In this document: positions 20,211-31,214 of the stretch, one piece after another
Layout: each line of letters begins with the position of its first letter
How positions within the stretch are numbered: position 1 is the stretch's first letter
Assembly (NCBI GenBank): GCA_027563935.2
Contig: JANVAS020000231.1
Location: 18,122,001 to 18,186,000 of the forward strand
Source: Costus lasius
Lineage: Eukaryota; Streptophyta; Magnoliopsida; Zingiberales; Costaceae
Reading direction: 5' to 3'
Length of the DNA: 64,000 nucleotides
Notes under the pieces: model-generated
What the model was told of the DNA's origin: nothing
What the model saw: only the letters and a program-made list of their open reading frames with translations
Database searches by the model: none
Program-made: the position numbers and the translations under genes

Positions 20211-21901
20211 TGTTGGGGAATGCCCTTAAGGCTAATGTTTGAGGCCTTGGGATTGTAAAAGTATCATGTAATAAACTCTTGTGTTTATAAAGGCATGGTT
20301 ATTATTCAGTTTGTTACCTTGTCTGCAGTAATAAGTGTACTTCTGAATAATGTCTCAATGTTGTTCAGCTAGGCTGACATGCAGTAAAGTCCTTAGTCGA
20401 TATATCTTGGTGAACATGAGGCAGCCTTGATATGGTTAAGACTAATATGTGTTCTAATCTTATAGGATGCTTCGAGCTTGGAATAAGATGTAGTCTCATG
20501 GGTGCATTGGATGTACTGGACAGACCCTACTAGGATATTCAATTGCTTGTCACAATGTGAATAATCCTTGAATGTAACAAGTGGCACATTTCCTCTGACT
20601 TGAGATCACTTGTGTTTTCTAAATGATGATTGTCATTGTTTTGAGGTAGTTCAATATCATTTGAAACATAATGATTATAGACTATCTTGGATAATGAGCT
20701 TGAGTCAGGTTAGGGCACTAGTGATAGATAAAGGATTGCCGTCTCCTTGTTTAAGGAGTGTGATGATCTAAAGGGGCCCCCTGGATGAGATGATTGAGAG
20801 AGTGTATGGCCATACCCAGGTGACTATGTTCATCTGATCTAATCATGCTCATCATATTGGAGTTACAAGCTTGACACGCTTGTCCAATAAGAACATCCAG
20901 TGGCAAAAGAAATATGCATGCCTTGTGAGTTGATTCACACTTGTGCTGTGGTTTGGGTGTAGTCTTGGAAGACTCCTTTCTTTCTATCGGGAGACAGTGA
21001 TGTGTTGCTAGATACCTCTCACTGATCGTGATGACGTAAGTTATCGTTACCGACATTGAAGGAAACCCTCAGGGTCGCACAATTTGATGATATGGCTTAC
21101 TTAAGTCAGATCGTGTGGACTGAATTGTTTGGGTTCAGTTTAAAGGGATTTAATCTCTGATTGTAAGTGAGATCTAGTCTGATCATGTTTGATTGATTAG
21201 GGCTTCAGATCGGTAAGCTTCGATTGAGAGAATAGATGCTAGATCGGTGAGATCAGAAGCGTCAAGAGATCAACGGTCAGATCAAGAACCTTAGGGTTCA
21301 ATTGTGATCTAGGCTAAGTCGCTTGGTTTATTTGGTCATTGAGCCAAATGAAATTGAACCGGCTCATGGGTTGAGCGCATGGTTCAAAGAGAAGAGGTAA
21401 ATGCGGTTTGTTCATGATCGCATGAACGCATGAACTTATGGTTTTGCTATTTTTGGAAGATGCGTTTCCAAGTTAGAAAACCGCCTCCACGTTCATGAGT
21501 TGAGTTACACTCTTGCTCGCATCTTGCTCTCTTGTCGCCTCAAGCATTCATCTTGCGTAGTGAAGGTGGACGAAAGTAGGAGCAAGAAATAGCCAAGCAA
21601 AGAAGGTCTCCTTCCCTTCCATTCGACAAGCACTTCTTGGAGCCTTGCTAGCACAAGGAGCACCAAGGAAAAGTAGGCGACATCAATTGTGTGCGTCACC
21701 TTTGGAGGAGATCTCTCTTGCTCTCTCCTTCCAAGACACCATCCAAGAGATGGCGATGGTATGGATCCTTCTCTTGTTATTTCTAATGTGTGAAAGTTGA
21801 TCATATGCGATATTAAGATCTCTTGAAACCCTAGCTTCCATGCGAAATTTATACATGCGCCACCAATAGGGTTTCGCCCCCCTCTTGAAAGGGGTCCTTC
21901 A
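20211..21901 (+). repeat. Element B 3' LTR
   Basis: 1691 bp, equal to the 5' copy. It starts TGTTGGGGAATGCCC (A for T at the tenth base) and ends GTCCTTCA. Confidence 0.95.
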
Positions 21902-21909
21902 CTTCTGCA

Positions 21910-21959
21910 GTCGGCCTATAGCCACCTGTATGCGTGCGCATAGGTGCTATCTAGCCGAC
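21910..21959 (-). ncRNA. Conserved leader hairpin, element Y
   Basis: The most divergent copy (50 nt). Read on the minus strand, the outer stem is GTCGGCT/GGCCGAC, where an A-T pair of siblings has become G-C. The tetraloop is GCAC rather than GCAA. Confidence 0.6.
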
Positions 21960-22276
21960 CCATCTAGGCTGTCAGATGGTCTGATCAGGCTGTTGGGTCC
22001 AGACTAGACTGACGACTTCAACCCTAGTAACCCGTCTAAGTATTTCAAGTAGGCACTTTAGAGAGATCTAGGTGAGGGGCGCGCAAGATATTGAGTTTTG
22101 ATAAAAACTTCTCTTACATGCGCACACAAATATCATACATGCGCAACTTAAGTAAAAACATACATCTAATGTCTAGCATGTATTTTCGCATGATGATCTA
22201 TAAGGTTTAGATCTACTCTAAAAACGCAAGCATGGATCACAAACATAAGCAATCATACGAATCATATCAAAACCAT

Positions 22277-22288
22277 CCTCTGATACCA
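22277..22288 (-). other. Primer binding site, element Y
   Basis: TGGTATCAGAGG on the minus strand; the last base differs from the usual C. Two bases separate it from the LTR end at 22291. Confidence 0.88.
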
Positions 22289-22290
22289 AT

Positions 22291-23956
22291 TGAAGGGGGC
22301 GAAACCCTAGATCAGGCGCATAAAAACTTCTTGGGCGAAAACAAGGGTTTCTTGCGGATCGTATAATATGAACATATGATTAACTTTAAAGCTTGCATAG
22401 ATCAAGACAAGATCTTACCATGGCCATTGTTTGGATGGCGACTTGGAAGATGTAAGAGAGCGAGCGGCTCTCCTCCAAAGTAGTCACACACAAGATGGCG
22501 ATGGCTTCCTCCCTTGTGTTCTTTGTGCTAGCAAAGATCTCCAAGGTATCCCTTTCGCGTGAAGGAGATGAGATGTTCTTCTTCTTGGCTAGACGAAAAC
22601 TCTCTACCTCTTCTCTTTCGTGGAGCCTCGACACACACACGAGAGGAGAAGCATTCTTTCGAGAGAGAGGGAGGCGTTGAGGCGTTATCCAACGTGGGAA
22701 CGCTTATGGCTTCCAAAAATAGAAAGTCATCAAGCCATGCGCCCATGTTTTCGAACCAACCAAAATGTCTTCTCACTTTGAACCATGCGTTCACTTATGT
22801 GAACCGGTTCTATTGCATTTGGTTCAAAGACCAAATCAAACCAAGCCATGGTCTAGATCTCATATGAACCAGATGGCTCAAGATCTAACCACACATCTCT
22901 TGATGCTCTTGATCTCATCGATCAAGCATCAATTCTCCCGATCGAAGCTTACCGATTTCAAGCCCTAATCAATCAAACATGATCAGACCAGATCTCACTT
23001 CCAATCAGAGTTTAAACTCCTTTAAACTGAACCAAAACCATTCAGTCCACACGATCTGACATAAGTAAGCCATATCATCAAATTGTGCGACCCTAAGGGT
23101 TTCCTTCAATGTCGGTAATGATAACTTACGTTATCACGATCAGAGAGGGGTATCTAGCAACACATCACTGTCTCCCGATATGAAGGAAAGAGTCTTCCAA
23201 GACTACACCCAAACCATAGCACAAGTGTGAATCCAATTCACTTGACATACATGTTTCCTTTGCCACTGGATGTTCTCATTGGACAAGCGTGTCAAGCCTG
23301 TAATTCCAATATAATGAAAATGATTAGATCAGATGAACATAGTCATCTGGGTATGGCCATACACTTTCTCAATCATCTCATCCAGGGGGCCCCTTTAGAA
23401 CATCACACTCCAACAAGGAGAGGCAATCCTATATCTATCACTAGTGTCCAAACATGACTCATGCTCATTATCCAAGATAATCTATAACCATTATATTTCA
23501 AATGATATTGAATTACCTCAAGACAATGCCAATCATCATTTAGAAACACAAGCGATCTCAAGTCAGAGGAAATATGCCACTTGCTTGCATATAAGGATTA
23601 TTCACATTGTGACAAACAATTGAATATCCTAAGTAGGGTCTGTCCAGTACATCCAATGCACCTATGTGTCTACATCTTATTCCATGCTCGAAGCACCCTA
23701 TAAGATTAGAACACATATTAGTCTCAATCATATCAAGGCTGTCTCATGTTCACCAAGATATCTCGACAAAGGACAATGCTAATGTCAGCCAAGCTGAACA
23801 CCATTGAGACATTATTCAGAAGTATACATAACAGCAGCAGATAATGTAACAACCTGAATAACAACCATTGCCTTTATAAACTTATACATAGTTTATACAT
23901 GATACTGAAATCATCCCAAAGGCCTCAAACATTAGCCTTAAGGGCATACCCCAACA
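22291..23956 (-). repeat. Element Y LTR (5' by orientation)
   Basis: 1666 bp on the minus strand, matching the rejoined Z LTR in length and in private variants. Box at 22713-22722, mini-exon at 22419-22427 with donor GTAAGA. Its outer TG end at 23956 joins older DNA; CGGTA (23957-23961) would be its target duplication, with the partner outside the window. Confidence 0.93.
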
Positions 23957-24702
23957 CGGTATTCCCTAACAAGCTACTCAAAGATCCACCATCCTAGTTG
24001 GCAATCATGTGCAGCTCACCTCTTTGTTCCAACCGCCACTTTCCCCTTGAAGAAATGGAGACAAGACCAGCAATTCGCCAGCCATCCCAGCAACCGTATG
24101 TGGAGGAAGGTCAGCCATCATCACAAGAGGGTAGTCCTCAAAGCACCTTCTCCAAGTGCAGGACCATGCCGCTCCAAACTTGGTAAGTTTCCAGCTTTCG
24201 GCCTCCAAGAAGGTACCAGCACTTAATGCAACCGTCAGCCCCTTCAGCACTCCACCATCCACAGCTGGCGACCCTTCCATTTGGGGGAAGATTTCAAACA
24301 AATGATCAAGACAAAATCAGCCTTATGGGGAAAGGAATCAACTCCATTATTGTGCCTGCACCATGTATCACTTTGTTTGATTTGATGACTTGTTTTTTCC
24401 CGTTGGTAGCACCGTATAACTTGTAATCTCTTGCGAACTAATGAAGGAGTTGAAAATTTTTGCAAAACTCTTGAAGTGTGTCTTCATTGGTGCATGTGTT
24501 GCCCACCCCTCCAATCGAGAGCTCCCTCTCCTCTTCCACCTTGCTGCCTAGAGCTTCACTCTCCACTAGCCGAGAGTGAGGCCCCCTTAATCCCCCAACA
24601 GCAAGAGATCATCAGCCTTGAGAAGAAGTCCACCCCACTTGCGCAAGGGCAAGGATCCGAGCTTGACAAAGGCTACTTCCATGAAGGACCCCTTCTTGTT
24701 AG

Positions 24703-24779
24703 GTAAGTTCTCTCCCCTTTGATTTATTAGCTCTTCTCTTGTTGTTGAACATTCCTACACTCATAGCATGACTTTGCAG
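24703..24779 (+). other. Intron-like interval, unassigned region
   Basis: AG|GTAAGT donor at 24703 and TTTGCAG|GT acceptor ending at 24779, 77 nt apart. A short frame of uncertain reality (24431-24706) runs up to the donor. It could be a gene fragment or chance. Confidence 0.25.
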
Positions 24780-25252
24780 GTCTCACATGAAGCAAGGAGG
24801 AGTACAACCGAAGCCCTCTTTCCCTCCCCCTCTAGTTAGTTAGTCTCAAAGTTGTTAGTAAGGGAACTTGGAGGGTTAGCCACCCCCTTAGATTTCTTGT
24901 AACGTGGCCTCTTGATATTCTTTAAACACTCACCCACGCATGTGTGGGAATGCTGTAATGCCATGGTTGTAAGCTCATAGGGCCCTACTTCGTGAGATTC
25001 AACCATTGGACTGGTGAAGAAAGGGGTGGACGTCCCTTCTATTCTCAAGGGGCGCAAGGTGAGTTCCTCCCCTAGTGTAGCTTTCTTTATTGTTGTAGAA
25101 TCGCATGCTTAACTTTGTTGAATCTTTCATCTTGTTTAGAAGTGCATGATAGGGTTAAGTAGTTTCGGTTTTCCCTATAAAGTATCAAACCCTAATTTCT
25201 AAAAGCGTTAAGAGTAACCGATTTCACTAGCTATGAGTTATTACAAACGTTT

Positions 25253-25441
25253 TCAAAATACGTTGTTTGAATGTTGCATGCTTAACCACCCCATCAGAGG
25301 AGGTCCCATCTGGCAATCGGCTGAAGAATGTCCTGGTGTGCGACAACTCTCGCAAGAAATACTATTGACGGTCGCAGAGTTCAATCCAAAAGTGTCAAGC
25401 TGGTGAGCTAGAGAGTCTACTTTGGCAGCTATTGAGCTCAA
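25253..25441 (-). pseudogene. Gag zinc-knuckle remnant, Ty3/gypsy Tat/Athila-like
   Basis: A 62-codon frame with a short heptad-like AAKVDSLAHQL stretch, then C30-x2-C33-x4-H38-x4-C43. This combination is typical of plant Tat/Athila Gag (family knowledge). It lies on the same strand as, and downstream of, the primer site at 25750-25767, but only about 300 bp away, far closer than in an intact element. The amino-terminal Gag region must therefore be deleted. No protease or RT was found beyond it. Confidence 0.5.
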
Positions 25442-25749
25442 TGCATCAAGTTCAAATTTACCACCTGTTTTATATGGTACCGCCCACTCAGTTGACCACT
25501 AGTGGTGATTCATATTGGGCTTTTCAAGAAATTATTCAAAGTTAGTAGCCCTAATTCTCCTGACCATAGAGTCCTACGCATAGACCAAGCAAATTCAAAG
25601 GTAAACTTTCTAAATAACAAAGAGATATGTTGTGATTTTCATATATATAAATGATTCTAATAATAAACAACTAAAAACAAGTAATCTAAAAAGAAAGGAA
25701 AACATATAGTCTAGTAATAACTTAATCGTGTCGATATTGATAAATTTGG

Positions 25750-25767
25750 TCCCCGACAACGGCGCCA
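25750..25767 (-). other. Ty3/gypsy primer binding site
   Basis: The reverse complement is TGGCGCCGTTGTCGGGGA, the primer-site core common in plant Ty3/gypsy elements, with T for C in GTTGTC. Confidence 0.7.
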
Positions 25768-27103
25768 AAAACTTAATAGACTCCGCAAGTATACGGACTA
25801 TCGAAGTAATATAAATGTATCGATCCCATAGGGACCAAATACCAAGTACCGACTGATTTAATTATCACAAGCTAGACGATTGATTAATGAGGTGTGAAAT
25901 GATTGCTACACTAAAACTAAAGAAGAAAGCAAGGTAAATGCACAACGAAAGGTCTAAGGATGCACGGGATTAGAGCCAAGGTCCACCGCCTTGACGCATT
26001 ATGCATGAATGAACAACAATATAGAATTCACTCTTTTAAGCCCTAGGGTAATCCATAAAAGTGCAAGTTGTCCTCTCCCAAGGATGCAGCGAGGTGCTTG
26101 CCCGGTTAGATGTCTACCTCCGTAGCACGCCTATCCAAGCAAACCCAATGAGCACCGGATTATGTATACCGTCCCATCATTTGTACAAGTCATCCTCTCC
26201 CAAGGATGCAACAAGGTGTTTACATGGCTAGACGCCTACCGCCGTAGTATGCTTAGCCGAGTAAACCCAATGAGCTCAAGATGGTATACACTACCCGTAT
26301 ACAATCACCCACTCCCGTGTGATGATTGAGATACTCCTACCTAGGCTATCCAACATCCAGATGTGCCTCCAAGCAATACCAGACATCTAACACATGAAGA
26401 TAATGAAATGATATGCTCCATTCATAAGGTGCAACTAGGCAAGATAGAACAATCTAGGGTTTACAAATTTAAACAACAATCCATGCATAAAACATTCAAG
26501 CAACTTTCCCTAGCCCTGAAACAAGATTAAGCTACAACAATCATTATCCAAAGCAAAGCACAAGGTAGTCTCAATGTAACATCTATAGATAAGCGAAAAG
26601 GAAAGGGAATGTGATGATAGGAAGATGAACTCCCTCAAGGAGGAAGAAGCCGCCTGGTGAGGTCTTCTCCTTCCTCGAATCGGTCGTTTTCCCTTCCTTC
26701 CTTTTGGTCGCTGAGCTCCTAATTCCTTTCTTACCACCGCCTTCCGCATACGTGCATCGTGATTTATAGGGCGCCCCAAAGATTTCTTTTTGTTCTCCCG
26801 CCCCCTCTGTCGAATTCCTCTCTTGCCCCTTCGAAACCCTCTATCTGACATAGGGAAGGCAAGGGGTAAAATTAAGAAAATCAGTATCAGGTGACACAGA
26901 AGCCACGGGGTGTGATTCTAGTCGCTTGGTGGGTCGTGGTTCTTGCCGAGAACATTGATCCAGTTGAAAACGATCTCATTTCCTCGCTTTTTCCCTGAAA
27001 TGAGGCAAAAGCACCAAAGAGTGTAGATTCCGAAGATATTGCAATAATTTGAAGTATAATCAAGTGTAAATGCAAAAATAGCGAATATATAACGGTAAAA
27101 TCA
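25768..27103 (-). repeat. Tat/Athila-like LTR, boundaries approximate
   Basis: Adjacent to the primer site. It contains a CTCCGCAAGTATACGG / CGATCCCATAGGGACC stretch characteristic of Tat/Athila LTR ends (family knowledge) and an internal 90-bp duplication. Clear TG/CA termini were not found, so ends are estimates. A lysine/arginine-rich frame at 26510-26851 is judged not to be a gene. Confidence 0.55.
26064..26275. repeat. Two imperfect 90-bp direct repeats
   Basis: 26064-26153 and 26186-26275, period 122 bp, each starting CAAGT and ending AACCCAATGAGC and sharing CCTCTCCCAAGGATGCA. They differ by many substitutions, so the duplication is old. Confidence 0.75.
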
Positions 27104-27120
27104 CATATAAATCTCTATAT

Positions 27121-27384
27121 AAAAATGGCTTAAGAAGTCCACTGTAGTAGATTCTACAACCACGGCAGGGTGTGTTGCGGCTTCTGAGGTAGCCAACAAA
27201 GTAGTTTGGATTCTACAACCTCAGGTGGTTCCTAGTGTTGTGGATCCCATTGAGCTCTTATGTGGTAACAATAGGGCCATCGCACAGTTCATCACATACT
27301 TAGGCGCTTTCACTTGATCAGGGATATCATCGACAGAGGTGATATAAAGATTTACATAGTCAACATAGAAGACAATCTAGTAGA
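27121..27384 (+). pseudogene. Decayed copia RNase H remnant, older lineage
   Basis: Recognisable RNase H pieces: a DSTT-x-A-x-C-VAASE block, a CGNNRAIAQ block and IRDIIDRGDIKI, in different frames with deletions between them. It is related to but clearly more diverged than the Angela copies. It reads directly into an LTR-like TGTTGGTG at 27385. Confidence 0.7.
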
Positions 27385-27705
27385 TGTTGGTGTTTATGCT
27401 CAAAGACCTATTATTGGTCTATCTATTGTACTACTTGACATTGATATTTCTTACAGATATATCATGATGGCATTGTCATTATTATGCTTTATTTGCATCT
27501 GTGATTATATACTTGGATGATAATGTCCCTTGAGACAAATTGGATCTGTGCTCAAACTCTTGTCACCAGTAAAGTACCTAAGTGGATATGGGATAGCTCT
27601 GGTACATGTGAGACTGGTGTATGGGCTGGTTAGACATGAGGTGCTAACATAGACATATGGGTATATTAGTGGTAGATATACTGGACCGACCCGCTATGAG
27701 GCTAT
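27385..27705 (+). repeat. Truncated LTR of the older copia element
   Basis: It starts TGTTGGTG and shares the plan of the Angela U3, including GATATACTGGACCGACCC near 27675. It is cut at 27705 by element C. Confidence 0.6.
27701..27705. repeat. Presumed target site of element C (GCTAT)
   Basis: The five bases before C's LTR; the matching copy lies beyond the right edge, so this is unverified. Confidence 0.5.
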
Positions 27706-28958
27706 TGTTGGGGTATGCCCTTAAGGCTAATGTTTGTGGCCTTGGGATTCTTTCAGTATCATGTATAAACTCTTATGTTTATAAAGGCAATGGTTGTTAT
27801 TTAGTTTGTTACATTGTCTGCTGCAATAAGTGTGCTTCTGAATAATGTCTCAATGCTGTTCAGCTTCGCTGACATGCTGTAATGTCCTTAGTCGAGATAT
27901 CTTGGTGAACATGAGACAGCCTTGATATGATTGAGACTAATATGTGTTCTAATCTTATAGGATGCTTCGAGCATGGAATAAGATGTAGACTCATGGGTAC
28001 ATTGGATGTACTGGACAGACCCTACTAGGATATTCAATTGCTTGTCACAATGTGAATAATCCTTGTTTGCAACAAGTGGCACATGTCCTCTGACTTGAGA
28101 TCACTTGTGTTTCTAAATGATGATTGTCATTGTTTTGAGGTAGGTCAATATCATTTGAAATATAATGGTTATAGACTATCTTTGATAATGATCATGAGTC
28201 AGGTTAGGACACTAGTGATAGATATAGGATTGCCGTCTCCTTGATTGGAGTGTGATGTTCTAAAGGGGCCCCCCCCTGAATGAGATGATTGAGAAAGTGT
28301 ATGGCCATACCCAGGTGACTATGATCATCTGATCTAATCATGCTCATCATATTGGAGTTACAAGCTTGACACGCTTGTCCAATAAGAACATCCAGTGGCA
28401 AAGGAAACATGTATGCCTCGTGAAGTGGATTCACACTTGTGCTGTGGTTTGGGTGTAGTCTTGGAAGACTCTTTCCTTCATATCGGGAGACAGTGATGTG
28501 TTGCTAGATACCCCTCACTGATCGTGATAACGTAAGTTATCGTTACCGACATTTAAAGGAAACCCTTAGGGTCGCACAATTTGATGATATGGCTTACTTA
28601 AGTCAGATCGTGTGGACTGAATTGTTTTGGTTCAGTTTAAAGGAGTTTAAACTCTGATTGTAAGTGAGATCTGGTCTGATCATGTTTGATTGATTAGGGC
28701 TTGAGATCGGTAAGCTTCGATCGAGAGTAGTGATGCTAGATCGGTGAGATCAAAAGCATCAAGAGATCAACGGTTAGATCTTGAACCATTGGTTCAATGA
28801 GATCTAGGCCAAGGCTTGGGCTGGTTTGATTTGGTCTTTGAACCAAATGCATCTAAACCGAATTGATTTGAACCGATTCACTTATGTGAATGTATGGTTC
28901 AAAGGCAAGAGGAGTTTTCGATGGTTTAAGAGGAGGTTTTAAGTGAACTTAAAACTTG

Positions 28959-28968
28959 CTATTTTGGG
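28959..28968 (+). promoter_or_regulatory. CArG/TATA-like box, element C
   Basis: CTATTTTGGG, 270 bp before the mini-exon ATG; the weakest match in the set. Confidence 0.3.
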
Positions 28969-29121
28969 AAGGCGTTTTGCTAGAGGAAAACGCTCCCACG
29001 TTCGAACGCCTCTCTAGCCTCTTCCTCTCTCGTCTTGGGTGCTCTTCATGCCAAGAGGAAAATTCGGCCAGCAAGGTCCTCTCTCTCAATCTCCTTCACG
29101 CGACAAGGGGCACTTGGAGAT

Positions 29122-29137
29122 CCTTGCTAGCACAAGG
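29122..29137 (+). other. 5'-UTR hairpin, element C
   Basis: CCTTG-CTAGCA-CAAGG. Confidence 0.5.
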
Positions 29138-29228
29138 AGTCACAAGGAGTAGCCGACCACTCAACTTGTGTGCGTCATCTTTGGAGGAAAGCCTTATCGC
29201 CTTCTTCTTCCAAGCCGCCATCCAAGCA

Positions 29229-29237
29229 ATGGCTATG
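29229..29237 (+). other. Predicted mini-exon and donor, element C
   Basis: ATGGCTATG followed by GTATGA; acceptor TAG ends at 31193, in phase with the gag ATG at 31215. Confidence 0.6.
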
Positions 29238-29380
29238 GTATGATTCCATCTAAGATCTATGCAATTTTAAGTTGATCATATATGATGTATGCGATCCTTA
29301 TGAAACCCTAATTCCGCTGCAGAAAAAGAAATTTACATGGCTATGGGTTTCGCCCCCCTCACGAAAGGGGTCCTTCAAAT

Positions 29381-29392
29381 TGGTATCAGAGT
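29381..29392 (+). other. Primer binding site, element C
   Basis: TGGTATCAGAGT, last base changed, with three rather than two bases between it and the LTR. Confidence 0.9.
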
Positions 29393-31214
29393 GCCAAGGT
29401 TATGCATGATCTTATATGATTGCTTTGCGTTATTGTGATCCATGCTTTGCGTTTATGATTAGATCTAAAACTATCATCATGCGAAATATACATGCTAGCC
29501 TTTAGATGTATGTTTATTCTTAAGTTGCGCATGTATGATGTTTATGTTGGCGCATGTTAATGTTTTTGTCAAAAAGTTAATCACTTGCGCGCATCACTTA
29601 GATCTAAGCGCTTGCTATAAACCCTTAGACGGGTTAGTAGGGTTGAAATCATCACCTAGTTAAGATCCAACCAGTCTGATCAGACCATCTGACAGCCTCG
29701 ATGGGTCGACCAGATGGCACCTGTGCGCAAGCACGAGGTGGCTATAGGTCGACTGCATCAAGAGCGTGTAGCGATGTCTGGTTGAGACAACCAGTGAATG
29801 CCAAATGAGTTAGGCCCGGGGTCACACCCGTTTGCCAGAACTCATGAGGGTTGTTCAGCCCAGCGCATGCATGGTTGACCATTAGGTCAACTCAAGTCAG
29901 TTAGGACTTGGTGCATGCAAGGGCAGTGGATAAGACTAGGTCTGATGAGTGGATCCCTAGTAATGGACCGTTGTAAGGTAGTAAGGCACATAAGAAAATT
30001 AAAATTGATTCCAATGGGATTTCGAAAAATTTTATTTTCTTGTAATGGATCACATGTTGATTGCATACCATGATGAGTGTCTATTTCATCTTATGTGGGT
30101 TGCCCTTTTAATGTGTGCTGTGCTGGGGCCTGCGAGCCTGGAATTAAATTGTAAATTAATATTTATTGTGATCTGCGTATCACATTTTAATTAATTTATT
30201 GTGTAATTGACCTGCGTGTCAATCTTGTCTAGATAGATTAAATTGTAATTTAATCAGACAAGAGCACAGAGCACACATGGCAGAGGCGCATGCAGCAGTG
30301 GCTTGACCAGGTGGGAGGTCTAGGGTTCGACCCTATGACAGGCGCAATTACCTGGTGGGCGCACCTGAGCTGCAATGGGCGCTTGGGCCCTGGTCTGGGC
30401 CAGTTGTGATGCAAATGACTCATGAAGAGCTCAAGTGAAGACTTAAGTTATCTTAAGGTCTTACCTAGGCTTAATGGGCGTTTACCACATAAGATCGTCA
30501 TGCTTTCTTTTATTGTTTAAATAAGTAGAATTGCATGATTTATTTATCTTCTGCTATCGCCATAGGGCTTGCATGATAGTTAAGAAGATAAAAGACCGTT
30601 AAAATCCAAACGTTAAAATATCAAGCACGATAGCCTTCTGACGCGAAACCTCACTATTCTGACTATCGTTGGGGCCGTGTTGTACCCACTCAGTGGGCAC
30701 GCCCATCTATCTTCAGACGATGTGTGATTACACCTGCGTGTTACAGGGAAGGTATTTATCGCTTCTCGTTGCTCAGCATAGCACGTGGTGGTCCAGGGAG
30801 TAGGTCAGGTCAGCTTGACCATGTAGGCTACATACTGAGCATATGTGAGCTATATGGAGGCAGCCATCTGTGGGATCAGAGACTGTGTTGTACCAACTCA
30901 GTTGGCACAGTCTGCTGGATTGTGCAGATGAAGGGGAATCGCACGGGTTGGCGATTGGCAGGGACTGCCTACCAGAAATTAGTGCTTGTACTCTCTGTGC
31001 ATCTTATCTCGCCTGAGCGGGACGCGGAGACCAAGTATGAAATCTGGATCCCATCTCACTAAAAGAGTGTTACTCTTTCGGACTATTTTAATGGATTTTT
31101 CAGTCAGATAAAATAGTGAGAAAAGAATCTTTCTTAAGTCCTGGATTGATTCTAAACATTGATACTGACCTTGCTGTTCTTGCATTGTTGTAGATTCCTG
31201 TAGCAACGAACACC
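29393..31214 (+). other. Element C untranslated leader
   Basis: No gene. Hairpin 29705-29753, tRNA-like boxes 30299-30312 and 30324-30333, bulged hairpins 30676-30701 and 30881-30912, acceptor 31192-31193. Confidence 0.8.
29705..29753 (+). ncRNA. Conserved leader hairpin, element C
   Basis: The apical stem is GTGC-GCAA-GCAC, where A and B have TTGC/GCAA: a G-C for T-A swap with pairing kept. One middle pair is G-T. Confidence 0.65.

Larger units (their letters stand above)
12796..21901 (+). mobile_element. Element B: complete Angela-like retrotransposon, gag-pol mutated
   Basis: A 9106-bp element with 1691-bp LTRs at 12796-14486 and 20211-21901, primer site, leader, full-length gag-pol with two stops, and CTTCT duplications. 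It sits inside the minus-strand leader of Y. About twelve LTR differences by eye place it near A in age. Confidence 0.96.
21907..22290 (-). mobile_element. Element Y leader, primer-site-proximal part
   Basis: Resumes Y's inverted leader after B. It contains a divergent copy of the leader hairpin at 21910-21959 and the primer site at 22277-22288. No gene. Confidence 0.88.
23957..25749. other. Unassigned old DNA, no credible gene
   Basis: Sequence unlike the copia family. Only short frames occur, such as 24005-24301 on the minus strand (98 codons), which I do not recognise. Intron-like signals lie at 24703-24779 and a donor-like AAG|GTGAGT at 25059. The right part contains a Gag zinc-knuckle remnant and probably belongs to the internal region of the Ty3/gypsy element whose LTR follows. 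Confidence 0.5.
27706..29377 (+). repeat. Element C 5' LTR
   Basis: 1672 bp from TGTTGGGG to CCTTCA. Box CTATTTTGGG at 28959-28968, UTR hairpin at 29122-29137, mini-exon at 29229. Unlike A, B and D it has an upstream ATG (29049) opening a short frame that closes before the mini-exon. Confidence 0.93.

Noticed and set aside
24005..24301. 98-codon minus-strand frame in the unassigned island
   Set aside because: Looks protein-like but I cannot assign it to a family, and no start context, introns or neighbours support a gene; a protein search would decide.
26510..26851. 113-codon arginine/lysine-rich minus-strand frame
   Set aside because: Lies within the Tat/Athila-like LTR; composition reflects a CT-rich stretch and no domain is recognisable.
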